A DNA stretch of 64,000 nucleotides from CAZGUX01 sp964529305. GTDB taxonomy: Bacteria; Acidobacteriota; Terriglobia; Bryobacterales; Bryobacteraceae. The position numbers and the translations under genes were made by a program. This document shows, piece after piece, positions 1-8,908 of the stretch. The DNA is taken from the NCBI GenBank assembly GCA_964529305.1, contig CAZGUX010000257.1:30060-94059 (forward strand). Direction: 5' to 3'. Each line of letters opens with the position of its first letter. Within the stretch, counting starts at the first letter, position 1. A model generated the notes under the pieces. That model saw nothing but the letters and a program-made list of their open reading frames with translations, had not been told where the DNA came from and ran no database searches.

Positions 1-277
1 CGTAGGATCTCATCATGGGATAGGGTTTTCCGTCAATCGCGCCATTGAACGCGAAATCCCGAGAGTCTTCGTTCGCGTAGCGGACGGCGCCGGTGTAGTG
101 AAAGGCGGGTTCGCGGTGATCGATGCGGAGCACAACAGACAACGGCCGGTTCATCTTGCCCCAGGTGGATCGCTGGACGTTCAGGTGCCAATTGCCGCTG
201 AGGTCGGCAACCGGTGCCCAGCCGGATCCCAGCAGGAGGAAGAAGGCCGGCAGGAATCGCACGAATTGCGTCTCCAT
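1..277 (-). CDS. Small secreted protein, truncated by window edge
   Basis: Only the first 92 codons are present; the gene continues past the left edge. ATG at 277 opens a short signal peptide (hydrophobic run FLPAFFLLLGSG, residues 8-19), followed by a mature start ADLSGNWHLN. Small exported proteins opening with a 'LSGNW' segment and then beta-strand-like sequence are common in Acidobacteria, and a lipocalin-like fold is possible but cannot be shown here. It lies downstream of gamma-glutamyltransferase on the same strand or is transcribed alone from the 176-bp gap. No enzymatic motif is visible, so function is unknown. Confidence 0.65.
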   Translation of the reverse strand, partial: METQFVRFLPAFFLLLGSGWAPVADLSGNWHLNVQRSTWGKMNRPLSVVLRIDHREPAFHYTGAVRYANEDSRDFAFNGAIDGKPYPMMRSY

Positions 278-453
278 GGCAGGTCCCTCCAGGGAGCCCG
301 CTTGTACTGTACTCCTTTCGCCGGCAGGAGGGGAAGGCTGCGATCCGCGAGGAGAGGCGCGTGCACCGTTTGCGAAAAGGACTCTCGCTGCTCCGAAGGG
401 TTCATCGAACGAGTCCAAGCAGCAGCCGGCCCAACTCGTCGCAAGGCACGCCT

Positions 454-2244
454 TCAGTATCCGAGCGCGTAATTGTCCTTCGCCGGGCTCACCCCGCTGA
501 ACATCACACCCGTGGCCGGATCGATCAGGATCATCTTGACCGCGCCGGTTCCGGACGGCGCGCCGTAAGGAGGTTGTGTGGGAGTCGCTTGCACCGGATG
601 ACCCAGCGCCTGCAGCGCTTTCCCCACGCGATCCGCAAGCTGCTGGGTCATCGCCAGGCCATTGCCCGGACTTTGCGGATAGTACGACACGCGAAAGTTC
701 GAACTGGCAATCGCCGGCGCCTCCACGGCCTGCTGGACGTTCATGCCGAACTCGACGACATTCAAAAATGCCTGCGACATGGTCTGTGGGATCGTGTCGC
801 CGCCAGGGGTATTCCAGGCGAGGTACGGCTTGCCGTTCTTGAGAGCCATCGCCGGAATCGCGCCCTGGCGTGTCCGCTTGCCCGGAGCCACCACATTCAC
901 GTCCGCCGCGTCGAGGCCGAAATAGGAGGCACGATTGTTCAGCAAGAACCCGGCGCCCTCCACCGTCATGCCGCTGCCGAATCCTCCGTTGATGCTGTGG
1001 GTCACCGACACGACGTTGCCGAAGCGGTCGGCGACGGCGAAGGAGGAAGTCTGCTCATGACGCGCGACCTCCACCGCGGCGGCCGCCGTTCGAGCTCCCG
1101 GGGTGTGATAGCGAAGGCTGTGCCCGTCGAGCACCGCTTTGCCCCGGCGGGGGTTTCCGGGCGGAGCGACGCCTTCGATCGCGCGGTCCATTCGGATCAA
1201 TCCCCGGCGCAGCGCGGCATAGTCTTTCGAAAGGAGTTCTTCGATCGGCATGTCGCGAGCGAAACGAGGATCGGTAATATACGGATGGCGGTCCGCGAAA
1301 GCCAGCTTGAAGGCCTCCGTCAACACGTGGAGATACTCCGGCGTGTTGTGTCCGAGCTTCCGAAGGTCGAAGCCCTCGAGAATATTCAGCGCGATGAGCA
1401 TGAAAATGCCGCCCGAGTTCGGCGCAGCTTGATACACGTCGAGATCCTTGTAACGAATCCGGATGGGCGCCGATTCCTCTGCCTCGAATGCGGCCATGTC
1501 CTCGTAACGAATCAAGCCGCCGTGTTTCGCGTGATAGGCGGCGGTCTGGCGCGCGATCTGCCCGCGGTAGAAGGCGTCCGCGCCCTGCCGCGAGATTTGC
1601 GTGATCGACTTCGCAAGATCGGGCTGCCGCAGAATCTGTCCGATCGGCAAGGGCTGGCCTCCCGGCAGGAAGACACGCGACGAACTCTCCCACTTCCGCA
1701 GCAGGTCCGCGGATTTCCGGAAGTTGCCGCTGCCCCAGGCGCTGAGCGGATATCCGTTCTCGGCGGTCGCGATGGCGTCCGCCAGCAGGAGCGGGTAGGG
1801 CCGTGTGCCGAACTTCTTCAGCAGCAGGTCGAATCCGCCGACCGCGCCAGGAACACTGGTCGAATACGGCCCATCAAGGGGAACCAGTCCTAATTTCTGA
1901 TAGAACTCGCGCGTTGCCAGCTTGGGCGAAGGCCCGCTTCCGTTGATGTGCACGACCCGATCGAGAGCTTTGATGTAGGCGAGAATGAAGCCATCGCCGC
2001 CCAGGCCCGCTTCGCTGGGTTCGGTCACGGCCGTCATATAAAAGACGGCGACGGCGGCATCGACGGCGTTGCCGCCCTGCTCCAGCAGGCGCAGTCCCGC
2101 CCGCGCCTGCAGCGGATGCTCAGCCGCGACCAGGCCCTGGGTACCCATCACGATCGTTCGCCAGGTCGGCGTATCTTCGGCGGAAGCGTGGATTTCCATG
2201 GCAAGTGCGAGGGCAGCTACTACGAAAGCAGTCTTTCCAGTCAT
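454..2244 (-). CDS. ggt: Gamma-glutamyltransferase
   Basis: Gamma-glutamyl transpeptidase/hydrolase of the Ntn-hydrolase superfamily, 596 residues, the usual family length. A signal peptide (residues 1-22) sends it to the periplasm, where such enzymes cleave the gamma-glutamyl bond of glutathione and related conjugates. The N-terminal block carries GLVAAEHPLQA and GGNAVDAAVA; the large subunit has AGLGGDGF. The autoprocessing site is at HEQTSSFAVAD, where Thr398 would become the N-terminal nucleophile of the small subunit, followed by GNVVSVTHSINGGFGSG and LLNNR. The order of motifs is intact and no frameshift is seen. It reads as a single-gene unit between a small secreted protein and a sulfatase remnant. 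Family assignment is firm; the in vivo substrate is not known. Confidence 0.95.
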   Translation of the reverse strand: MTGKTAFVVAALALAMEIHASAEDTPTWRTIVMGTQGLVAAEHPLQARAGLRLLEQGGNAVDAAVAVFYMTAVTEPSEAGLGGDGFILAYIKALDRVVHINGSGPSPKLATREFYQKLGLVPLDGPYSTSVPGAVGGFDLLLKKFGTRPYPLLLADAIATAENGYPLSAWGSGNFRKSADLLRKWESSSRVFLPGGQPLPIGQILRQPDLAKSITQISRQGADAFYRGQIARQTAAYHAKHGGLIRYEDMAAFEAEESAPIRIRYKDLDVYQAAPNSGGIFMLIALNILEGFDLRKLGHNTPEYLHVLTEAFKLAFADRHPYITDPRFARDMPIEELLSKDYAALRRGLIRMDRAIEGVAPPGNPRRGKAVLDGHSLRYHTPGARTAAAAVEVARHEQTSSFAVADRFGNVVSVTHSINGGFGSGMTVEGAGFLLNNRASYFGLDAADVNVVAPGKRTRQGAIPAMALKNGKPYLAWNTPGGDTIPQTMSQAFLNVVEFGMNVQQAVEAPAIASSNFRVSYYPQSPGNGLAMTQQLADRVGKALQALGHPVQATPTQPPYGAPSGTGAVKMILIDPATGVMFSGVSPAKDNYALGY

Positions 2245-2404
2245 CTCAGAAACGCAATCATATCAAGCTTCCCCACGGCTGAAATAACGACGGCATTTCG
2301 CGTGCCACGAAATTCGTCTCCACGCCGAGGGTTAATTTTGTAAAGTATTCGCTCCTCCGTGTGACCTTTGTGCTCCTTAAAACACCACTGACCCATGCCG
2401 CCGC

Positions 2405-2655
2405 TTGGGGCGCGACCGAACCAAACCAAGGGTCAACCTTCCGATTGTTCCTGAACTCTATGACCTGGAACTCGACCCGGCCGAGAGCTACGAGTGCTCG
2501 CGGCCAATCCGCTCGTCGCGTCTCAGCTGCGAGTGCGCGTGGAACAAATGCTGCGATTGTTTCCCTCCACGGTCGAACAATGCTGGCGCGACACGATGAG
2601 CCGCCGCGTGGAATACACCCCCTCCGGCGCGCTGCCGGTTGAACAGCAGCCGTAG
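2405..2655 (+). pseudogene. C-terminal remnant of a sulfatase, frameshifted
   Basis: The reading frame starting near 2405 encodes RVNLPIVPELYDLELDPAES, the typical C-terminal signature of formylglycine sulfatases (PELYDL..DP.ESYDVA). At about 2493 the homology moves to another frame, giving VLAANPLVASQLRVRVEQML and then DTMSRRVEYTPSGALPVE before TAG at 2653-2655. Adding one base after TACGA restores ESYDVLAANP, so a single-base deletion explains the break. The N-terminal roughly 400 residues, including the catalytic CxPSR region, are absent. This is a dead fragment, not a short gene. Identification rests on remembered family motifs rather than an alignment. Confidence 0.72.
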
Positions 2656-2747
2656 CCCTCTCCTTCGGTAAACCCGCCTTTACAGTTCTTTACGAAGACT
2701 TATCATTTCGCTCGTGACCTCCCGGCGGCGTCGCGCGCCATATCAAT

Positions 2748-3872
2748 GTGATCCAGAAAATTCTGTGTGCCGTCCTGGCCGGCGGGATATTGGCGGCCGC
2801 GCAGACGGCGCCTCGCCGTTCGGTGATGGGGTCAGTCGCCGGGTTTCGCGCCGGTCAGGCCGAGATGGACGTCAAGACCGAAGCGGGTGAAACCGTTGCG
2901 GTCCGGTTCCTGTCCACGACCGTTTTGCAACGCGTGGCCCCCGGCGAGAAGGACCTCGAGAACGCGACATCCATCCAACTCGGCGAGATCAAGACAGGCG
3001 ACCGTGTTCTGGTGACGTTCGTGCCCGAGACCTCGGATGCCCACCGGATCGTCGTCATGTCCGCCGGAGACATCGCGCAGAAGCGGGAAGCGGATCGAAA
3101 GGACTGGATGCAGCGCGGAGTCAGCGGCGTCGTCACCAGCCGGAAAGACGATCAGATCACGCTGCGGTTGCGGTCGTTCCAGGGCGAGTCCACCGCGGTC
3201 GTCAAGGTTTCCGCCAAAACGTCGTTCAAACGTTACGCGCCCGACTCGGTGAAGTTCTCCGACGCCGTGCCCGGCGCCATCAACCAGGTAAGCCCGGGCG
3301 ACCAGTTGCGGGCGCGTGGCCAGAAGAGTGACGACGGCCTGACCGTGATCGCCGGCGAAGTCGTCTTCGGAACTTTCCAGACCAGGGCCGGGGAAGTCAC
3401 CGCCATCGATGCGGCCGCCGGCGAAGTCACAATCAAAGACCTGATCACGCACAAGCCGGTGGTCATCAAGCTGACCGCCGACTCACAGATGAAGCGAATG
3501 CCCGATTTAGCAGGCCCGGGCGCGGGCTTCGGCCGCACGGGCGCCGGGGGCGGAATGGGTCCGGCCGGAGCCGGCATGCCCGGTGGCCGCCCGGGCGGGC
3601 CGCCCGATTTTTCCACGATGCTCGAACGGATGCCGGCCGCCAGACTGGTGGACCTCAAGCCTGGCGAGACGCTGGTCGTGTCGAGCACGAAAACAGCCCA
3701 GAGCGGCCGGCTCACCGCCATCATGCTGCTGGCCAACGCAGGCCGCCTGATCGAGATGGCATCGCGACAGAATGGCGACCGCTCCGCCGGCCCGGGCCTT
3801 GGCGGAATGAGCGGCATGGGAATGAGCGGCCTGGGAGCGGGCGGGCTGGAACTGCCCGCCATGCTCCCATAG
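2748..3872 (+). CDS. Secreted DUF5666-like repeat protein with Gly/Met-rich segment
   Basis: 374 residues with a signal peptide ending near AAAQTA. The body has three similar beta-rich modules of about 70-80 residues, each with a pattern such as SVMGSVAGF, GVSGVVTSRKDDQITLRLR and RAGEVTAIDAAAGEVTIKD. This resembles DUF5666/OB-like periplasmic repeats. Residues about 255-285 are Gly/Met/Pro-rich (GAGGGMGPAGAGMPGG), and the C-terminus is again rich in Gly-Met (GGMSGMGMSGLGAGG). The GTG at 2748 is the natural start; the overlapping ATG is in another frame. It sits 21 bp before a TonB-dependent receptor that carries a similar Gly/Met-rich segment, so the two are probably co-transcribed partners in the envelope. 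The function is unknown. Confidence 0.75.
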   Translation: MIQKILCAVLAGGILAAAQTAPRRSVMGSVAGFRAGQAEMDVKTEAGETVAVRFLSTTVLQRVAPGEKDLENATSIQLGEIKTGDRVLVTFVPETSDAHRIVVMSAGDIAQKREADRKDWMQRGVSGVVTSRKDDQITLRLRSFQGESTAVVKVSAKTSFKRYAPDSVKFSDAVPGAINQVSPGDQLRARGQKSDDGLTVIAGEVVFGTFQTRAGEVTAIDAAAGEVTIKDLITHKPVVIKLTADSQMKRMPDLAGPGAGFGRTGAGGGMGPAGAGMPGGRPGGPPDFSTMLERMPAARLVDLKPGETLVVSSTKTAQSGRLTAIMLLANAGRLIEMASRQNGDRSAGPGLGGMSGMGMSGLGAGGLELPAMLP

Positions 3873-3893
3873 CCGCCCGGACAGAGAGACATC

Positions 3894-6833
3894 ATGAATC
3901 GATTCGTCATCATTGCCGTACTGTGGCTGTCGGCGGGAATGGCCGCGGCACAGGATCAGCTCACTCTTCGCGGAGTGATCACCGATCCCTCGGGAGCCTC
4001 GGTCCCCGACGCTCTCGTCGAACTGCGCGCCGGAAAGATGGTGCGTCAGGCTCGCACGGGCGTCCAGGGGGAGTACACCTTCAACGGACTGCCTCCCGGC
4101 ACGTACACGATTCGCATCCGGGCCAAAGGCTTCAAGCCGGTCGTGGAGGAGGGCTATGTGATTTCCGGCCCGGCCGTCCTCGATTTGCAGTTGGCCATCC
4201 AGACCGAGGCACAGGTGGTGAACGTCGAAGACGAGACCAATACCGTCAGCACCGATCCGGCTTCCAACACGGGCGCGATCGTGCTGAAGGAAAAAGAACT
4301 GGCCGCGCTCTCCGACGACCCCGACGAACTCGAGCAGCAACTTCAGGCCATGGCCGGACCGGCCGCCGGTCCGAATGGCGGGCAGATTTACATCGACGGC
4401 TTCACCGGAGGGAGCCTACCCGCCAAGTCGTCGATCCGTGAGGTGCGGATCAACTCCAATCCCTATTCGCCGGAGTATGACCGTCCGGGGTTTGGCCGTA
4501 TCGAGATCTTTACCAAGCCCGGGACCGACAAGATCCGCGGGATGGCATTTCTGCAGATCAACGACGAGTCTCTGAATTCACGCAGCCCTCTGCTGACGCA
4601 GTCGACGCGTCCGCCGTATGCGCAGAGGTTTTTCGGATTCAACGTCAGCGGTCCCATCAGGAAGCAGAAGGCATCGTATACGTTCGACGCCGAGCGGCGA
4701 TCCATCGACGAGAATGCTTTCATCTATGCGACCACTCTCGACAGCAGCCTGAACCCGCTGGCGGTGAACCAGGCCCTCCTCACTCCGCAGGTGCGCACGA
4801 CGCTCAGCCCGCGGCTCGACTACACGATTGATCCGAAGAACACGCTGACGCTGCGGTACCAAAACACCCGCGTCTCCTCCGACAACGAAGGCGTGGGGAG
4901 CTTTAGCCTGCCGTCGCGCGCGTACAACCAGACGGATTCGGAGAACACGGTCCAAATCACCGAAACGGCCGTACTCAGCGCCAAGGCCGTGAACGAGACC
5001 CGCTTTCAGTTCATGCGGACGGCGTTGGCCAAGCTTGGCGACAACACGGTCCCCGCGCTGAGCGTGCAAGGCGCCTTTGACGGCGGCGGGGCGCAAGTCG
5101 GCAACTCCTCGACCACCTCGAACCACTTCGAGTTGACCAACCTGACCACCTATATCCGCAACACCCACACCATCAAGTGGGGCGCGCGCGTCCGCAGGTC
5201 GCTGCTCGAAGACACTTCGGTGAATAACTTCGGCGGGACCTACACGTTCTTCGGCGGTTCCGGCCCGGAGTTGGACGCCAATAACCAGCCGATCGCCGGC
5301 ACGTCGATTGACCTCACCGCTCTCGAGCGCTACCGGCGGACGCTGCTGTTTCAGGCGGCCGGGTATTCGCCGGACCTGATTCGCCTCTACGGCGGCGGCG
5401 CCTCCCAGTTCAGTCTGAGCGCCGGCCTGCCGTCGCTTTCCGTTACGCAGTGGGATGCCGGCCTGTTCGTGAACGACGACTGGCGGATTCGTCCCAATCT
5501 CACCTTCAGCTACGGCCTGCGCTACGAAGCGCAAACCAACGCCGGCGACCTCTCCAATTTCTCCCCCCGCCTCGGCATCGCCTGGGGCATCGGCGGCGGA
5601 GCGAAGCGGCAGGTCAAAACCGTGCTGCGGGCCGGCTTCGGCGCCTTCTACGATCGCCTGGCCGATACGCTTACGTTGCAGTCGATTCGGTTCAACGGGA
5701 CCACGCAGCAGTCGTATCTGATTCGGAATCCGGACTTCTTCCCGGCCATCCCGTCGCTCGAAGCGCTGCAGGCCGGGCAGCAGCCGCAAAGCCTCCAGGT
5801 GCTCGATAGTGGCTTGCGCGCGCCCAGGCACTACCAGACCAGTGTCGGGGTCGACCGCCAGATCAACCAGTACGCCCGGTTCAGCGTGCAGTACATCCAC
5901 AGCCGGGGCGTGCACCTGCAGCGTTCGCGGAACATCAACGCACCGGTGGACGGGGTCTACCCTTACGGCGACTCCGAACTCCGGCTCCTGACCGAATCCA
6001 CCGGCCTGAGCCGCAGCCATCAACTGGTATTCAGTCCCAACGTCAACTACAAGAAGATTTTTCTGTTCGGGTTTTACGGTTTATCGTACGGAAAGACGAA
6101 TGCTGAAGGCGTCGCGGCCGATCCTTACAATCTGAACGCGGAGTGGGGTCCCTCGTCCTTCGCCGACATCCGTCATCGATTCCTGCTGGGAACCAACGTG
6201 CCGCTGCCGCTCAAGTTCAGCGTCAGCCCGTTCCTGTTTGCCTCGAGCGGCGTGCCGTACACCATCACCACCGGACGCGACACGAACGGCGACGGATTCA
6301 CGGCGGAACGGCCCTCGCTGCTGTCCCTTGCCGCGGCGTCCTGTAGCGGAGGGAGCCTGGTGTACGCACCAGGGTACGGCTGCTTCAATCTCAATCCGGC
6401 CCCCGGGGAAGCGATCGGGCGCAACTCGGCGCGAGGTCCCATGACGTTCAACGTCAATCTGCGTCTTTCGCGGACCTGGTCGTTCGGATCGCTGGGCGAA
6501 TCAGGGCCAGCGGAAGGAGGACCGCCTCCCGGCATGGGCGGAATCCGTGGAGGGGGCGGCCCGCCTCGCGGCGGCGGGATGATGGGCGGGCCGGGCGGGC
6601 CGGGCGGCCGGATGGGTGGCGGCTTCGGCGGCGGCTCGACGGGCAAGAAGTACAACCTGACGTTGAGTGTGGCGGCGCACAATCTGCTGAACCGGGCGAA
6701 CTACGCGGCGCCCAGCGGCGATCTCTCGTCTCCCTACTTCGGGGTCTCTCGCAGCCTGGCTGGCTTCGGGCCGATGGGCGCGGCGAGCACGTACAACCGC
6801 AAGGTGGACGTGCAATTGCGGTTCACGTTCTAG
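3894..6833 (+). CDS. Oar-like TonB-dependent receptor
   Basis: 979-residue outer-membrane receptor. The order is: signal peptide (1-20, ending AAAQ), a carboxypeptidase-regulatory-like beta-sandwich (about 23-105: TLRGVITDPSGASVPDALV, GEYTFNGLPPGTYTI), a plug region (about 110-220, with GQIYIDGFTGGSLP), then a long beta-barrel ending in QLRFTF, the terminal aromatic expected for BAM-assembled barrels. Acidobacteria encode many such receptors for large or plant-derived substrates; the ligand here is unknown. No TonB or TonB-box partner is nearby. Unusual: residues about 870-918 form a Gly/Met/Pro/Arg-rich insertion (GGGMMGGPGGPGGRMGGGF) before the last strands, echoing the preceding gene. A perfect hairpin follows the stop. 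Confidence 0.9.
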   Translation: MNRFVIIAVLWLSAGMAAAQDQLTLRGVITDPSGASVPDALVELRAGKMVRQARTGVQGEYTFNGLPPGTYTIRIRAKGFKPVVEEGYVISGPAVLDLQLAIQTEAQVVNVEDETNTVSTDPASNTGAIVLKEKELAALSDDPDELEQQLQAMAGPAAGPNGGQIYIDGFTGGSLPAKSSIREVRINSNPYSPEYDRPGFGRIEIFTKPGTDKIRGMAFLQINDESLNSRSPLLTQSTRPPYAQRFFGFNVSGPIRKQKASYTFDAERRSIDENAFIYATTLDSSLNPLAVNQALLTPQVRTTLSPRLDYTIDPKNTLTLRYQNTRVSSDNEGVGSFSLPSRAYNQTDSENTVQITETAVLSAKAVNETRFQFMRTALAKLGDNTVPALSVQGAFDGGGAQVGNSSTTSNHFELTNLTTYIRNTHTIKWGARVRRSLLEDTSVNNFGGTYTFFGGSGPELDANNQPIAGTSIDLTALERYRRTLLFQAAGYSPDLIRLYGGGASQFSLSAGLPSLSVTQWDAGLFVNDDWRIRPNLTFSYGLRYEAQTNAGDLSNFSPRLGIAWGIGGGAKRQVKTVLRAGFGAFYDRLADTLTLQSIRFNGTTQQSYLIRNPDFFPAIPSLEALQAGQQPQSLQVLDSGLRAPRHYQTSVGVDRQINQYARFSVQYIHSRGVHLQRSRNINAPVDGVYPYGDSELRLLTESTGLSRSHQLVFSPNVNYKKIFLFGFYGLSYGKTNAEGVAADPYNLNAEWGPSSFADIRHRFLLGTNVPLPLKFSVSPFLFASSGVPYTITTGRDTNGDGFTAERPSLLSLAAASCSGGSLVYAPGYGCFNLNPAPGEAIGRNSARGPMTFNVNLRLSRTWSFGSLGESGPAEGGPPPGMGGIRGGGGPPRGGGMMGGPGGPGGRMGGGFGGGSTGKKYNLTLSVAAHNLLNRANYAAPSGDLSSPYFGVSRSLAGFGPMGAASTYNRKVDVQLRFTF

Positions 6834-6845
6834 TGTCCAAACCGG

Positions 6846-6867
6846 TCCGCGGCCGGAAGGCCGCGGA
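6846..6867. terminator. Perfect hairpin after the TonB receptor gene
   Basis: TCCGCGGCC-GGAA-GGCCGCGGA is a 9-bp perfect stem closed by GGAA, starting 13 bp after the receptor stop codon. No T-run follows, so it may be a transcript-end stabiliser rather than a classical intrinsic terminator. Its core GGCCGGAAGGCC resembles the GGCCGAAGGCC core of the palindromes near 37.9 and 40.9 kb, so it may belong to the same dispersed repeat family. Confidence 0.6.
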
Positions 6868-6904
6868 TCAGCGCTCCTCGTGAGGTTCGGAACATAATCG
6901 TTCG

Positions 6905-7114
6905 ATGACGAAACACGAGATCATTCTCTATTGGAGCGAGGCAGACGACGCATTCATCGCGGAAGTTCCGGAACTGGCAGGCTGTGCTGCTGACGGGCCG
7001 ACACGACAGGAAGCGCTGGCGAATGCAGAGGTCGTGATCGCGGAATGGATTGAGACGGCACGTGAACTGGGGCGCACAATTCCAGAGCCCAGGGGACGCC
7101 TCATCTTTGCCTGA
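6905..7114 (+). CDS. Orphan HicB-like antitoxin domain protein
   Basis: 69 residues matching the HicB partial RNase-H fold: an opening strand EIILYWSEADDAFIAEVPEL, then AGCAADGPTRQEALANAE and a helix ending IAEWIETARELG. HicB proteins normally neutralise HicA, an mRNA interferase with a dsRBD-like fold. No HicA-sized gene lies on either side: the upstream gap is 70 bp with a hairpin, and the downstream DNA holds only a decayed CsgG-like fragment. The C-terminus (PEPRGRLIFA) has no added DNA-binding domain. It is therefore a solitary HicB-like protein whose role is unclear. Confidence 0.8.
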   Translation: MTKHEIILYWSEADDAFIAEVPELAGCAADGPTRQEALANAEVVIAEWIETARELGRTIPEPRGRLIFA

Positions 7115-7137
7115 ACAACCCGATTGCGGAAACAATC

Positions 7138-7312
7138 GCTTTTCCGCTTCCCCCTAATGATCACACCTCCCCACGCGGCGGAGCCGAATCCTGAGCCGCC
7201 GCCAGCGGATGTTTTTCGATTCACCGCCAAATTGAGTGATCGTCCCGGCAATAACGGCGTTCACGCCCAATAACTTCTCGACCCGGGCGGCAGTTGTAAC
7301 TGAAGAAACCGT
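7138..7312 (-). pseudogene. Decayed fragment of a CsgG-family protein
   Basis: On the minus strand the frame ending at about 7211 reads TTAARVEKLLGVNAVIAGTI then TQFGGESKN, which matches the conserved core of CsgG/curli-assembly-like lipoproteins (ARVGKLLGVDAIVVGSITQFG). The match then continues in a second frame from 7212 to 7138 as TSAGGGSGFGSAAWGGV and RGKRKS, the Gly-rich segment that usually follows. At least one frameshift separates the halves and no start or long N-terminus is present. The rest of 7115-7632 shows no gene. Family identification is from memory of the motif and needs a profile search. Confidence 0.55.
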
Positions 7313-7632
7313 GAGCCAAAGGTTACACGCCGCCTGACGACTGCGGTCGTGGCTGCCGGGGCGAGGGATTGAAGTGAATTCGGAAGACCTGAATCGGACC
7401 CTATCCAGCCATGGGACGAAGCTGTAACCTCCATGGCCGCTCTTCTTCACTTCTCCATGGGCGGAAGAGCGCCGGCTTCTGACTCACGGTTTCCGGGCTG
7501 GCGGTGAGACCCTGGATGTTCCGGAGAGCGGCTCCAGACGAGGGTATGGGGCCGGTCGCGAAACGGTCTTCCAGGCGTGCAACCGGTGTATACTGACCCA
7601 AAACCGGGCCAAAGATTTCCAGGCGAATTGTT

Positions 7633-8250
7633 ATGTTTGGGCAGAAGTGGTTCGTTCTTCTGATGCTGCTCGCGCCGGTACCGCCCGGCGCGGGAGGCTG
7701 GCTTCCGGAGTACCCGGTTCGCCCTATTGCTGACTACCCGATTTTCTCGGAAAAATTCGGCCTGACCATTGCCGCCCATCCGATCGACGATGTAAAGGAA
7801 CAAGGCGCCTACTTCGGCGCCAAGCTGATCCGGAAGGGCATTCTCCCCGTCCTGATCGTGATGAAGAATGCCTCGGCCGGCGAGAGCTTTCTGGTCAAGA
7901 AGAGTTCCGTTGTTTATCGGGTGGAAGGTGAGCTTTTATCCCTGCCGTCCACACCCGAAGTACGGTCGAAGGTAGGCGAAGTCACCGGCCAGGCCGGCCC
8001 AATCGACCCCAGACCGCTAATCGGACCGTTCGTTCAAATCGGAAATGTCCTGATGGCCAATGCAGCGGACGTTCAGCAGAACCTCCTGAAGCGGGAACTG
8101 CAAAGCCGAACCTTGTCTCCCGGAGCCTCTTATCACGGGTTTCTGTACGTTCGGATCCCTAAGGGTTCCTTCAGAGGGAGAGTGCACTTGAGGGTTCCGG
8201 TCATTCGGCCGGGAGCGGAAGAACCTATTGTGTTTGAACTGGTGTTTTGA
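7633..8250 (+). CDS. Secreted hypothetical protein
   Basis: 205 residues with an N-terminal signal peptide (WFVLLMLLAPVPPGAGG). The mature protein is beta-rich and has no recognised catalytic motif. Its middle contains GILPVLIVMKNASAGESFLV, reminiscent of acidobacterial exported proteins with an Ig-like fold that bind or support other envelope components. ATG at 7633 is preceded by a weak purine stretch. It is followed after 9 bp by another small exported protein in the same direction, so the two are likely co-transcribed. I do not recognise the family. Confidence 0.7.
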   Translation: MFGQKWFVLLMLLAPVPPGAGGWLPEYPVRPIADYPIFSEKFGLTIAAHPIDDVKEQGAYFGAKLIRKGILPVLIVMKNASAGESFLVKKSSVVYRVEGELLSLPSTPEVRSKVGEVTGQAGPIDPRPLIGPFVQIGNVLMANAADVQQNLLKRELQSRTLSPGASYHGFLYVRIPKGSFRGRVHLRVPVIRPGAEEPIVFELVF

Positions 8251-8259
8251 TCGGCAAGA

Positions 8260-8889
8260 ATGGCGGAAATGCAGATGACTGCTTGCTTCGGTTCCTCACA
8301 GGCAATGTGTCACGCTCGCTTGTGGATCCTCCTGAGTTCAAGTGTGCCGATCGTGTTCGGCCAGCCGGCACGAGACACCGGGTACACCCAGTCGCTCAAG
8401 GCAGAGGTGGTTCTGACACCTGCTTTTTGCAGGACCGAAATCGAGAAGGGCTCGTTTTTCTCCGGGCACGAGTCGTTCGCAGTCGGGAGGGAGGCGTGCC
8501 GGCAGATGGAACAACACCTGAAATACGCCTTCGCGAGCGTGGGGCGGGTGGAGACGGAACCGCCTCCCGAGTCCACTACCGCTCAGGTCGTGCTGATTCC
8601 GAAGTTCGTCGACCTGAACGCGACGAGACCGGCCTGGCCCGTTCCTGCAGCGGCCGAGCGCGAAGTCGTTATCCTCCTGGAGTGGACCGCGAAAACGCCC
8701 GCGGGAAAGCTTGTCTGGATCGAGACGGTGCAGGGCTCCGCCCGGCGGCGTTCCGGCATGATTCCCACGAGAGGACGCAGGCGCATTGTCGAAGACGCAA
8801 TCCGCGCCTTGCTGCAAGCTTCGGCCCGCAAAATGTCGGACGCGCCCGAGCTTCGGAATCTCATGCGGGCCAAGACCGCCCAACAATGA
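8260..8889 (+). CDS. Secreted hypothetical protein
   Basis: 209 residues as drawn. A hydrophobic signal-like stretch (ARLWILLSSSVPIVFG) begins only at residue 19, so the real start may be the ATG at 8305 (MCHARLW). The mature part is mixed alpha/beta with QLKYAFASVG-like helix and a strand TAQVVLIPKFVDLN followed by ILLEWTAKTPAGKLVWIETV. This order (helix, then two long strands flanking a short loop) resembles small periplasmic proteins that assemble with lipopolysaccharide or transport machinery, but I cannot name a family. Same direction as the preceding gene, 9 bp apart. Confidence 0.65.
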   Translation: MAEMQMTACFGSSQAMCHARLWILLSSSVPIVFGQPARDTGYTQSLKAEVVLTPAFCRTEIEKGSFFSGHESFAVGREACRQMEQHLKYAFASVGRVETEPPPESTTAQVVLIPKFVDLNATRPAWPVPAAAEREVVILLEWTAKTPAGKLVWIETVQGSARRRSGMIPTRGRRRIVEDAIRALLQASARKMSDAPELRNLMRAKTAQQ

Positions 8890-8908
8890 GATCTTCCGGT
8901 TCGCCCTG

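Noticed and set aside
214..1893. Long plus-strand open frame opposite gamma-glutamyltransferase
   Set aside because: Arg/His-rich composition typical of antisense frames in GC-rich DNA; the minus-strand gene has full family motifs.
4578..6023. Long minus-strand open frame opposite the TonB receptor
   Set aside because: No recognisable motif, and the sense strand encodes a clear receptor throughout.
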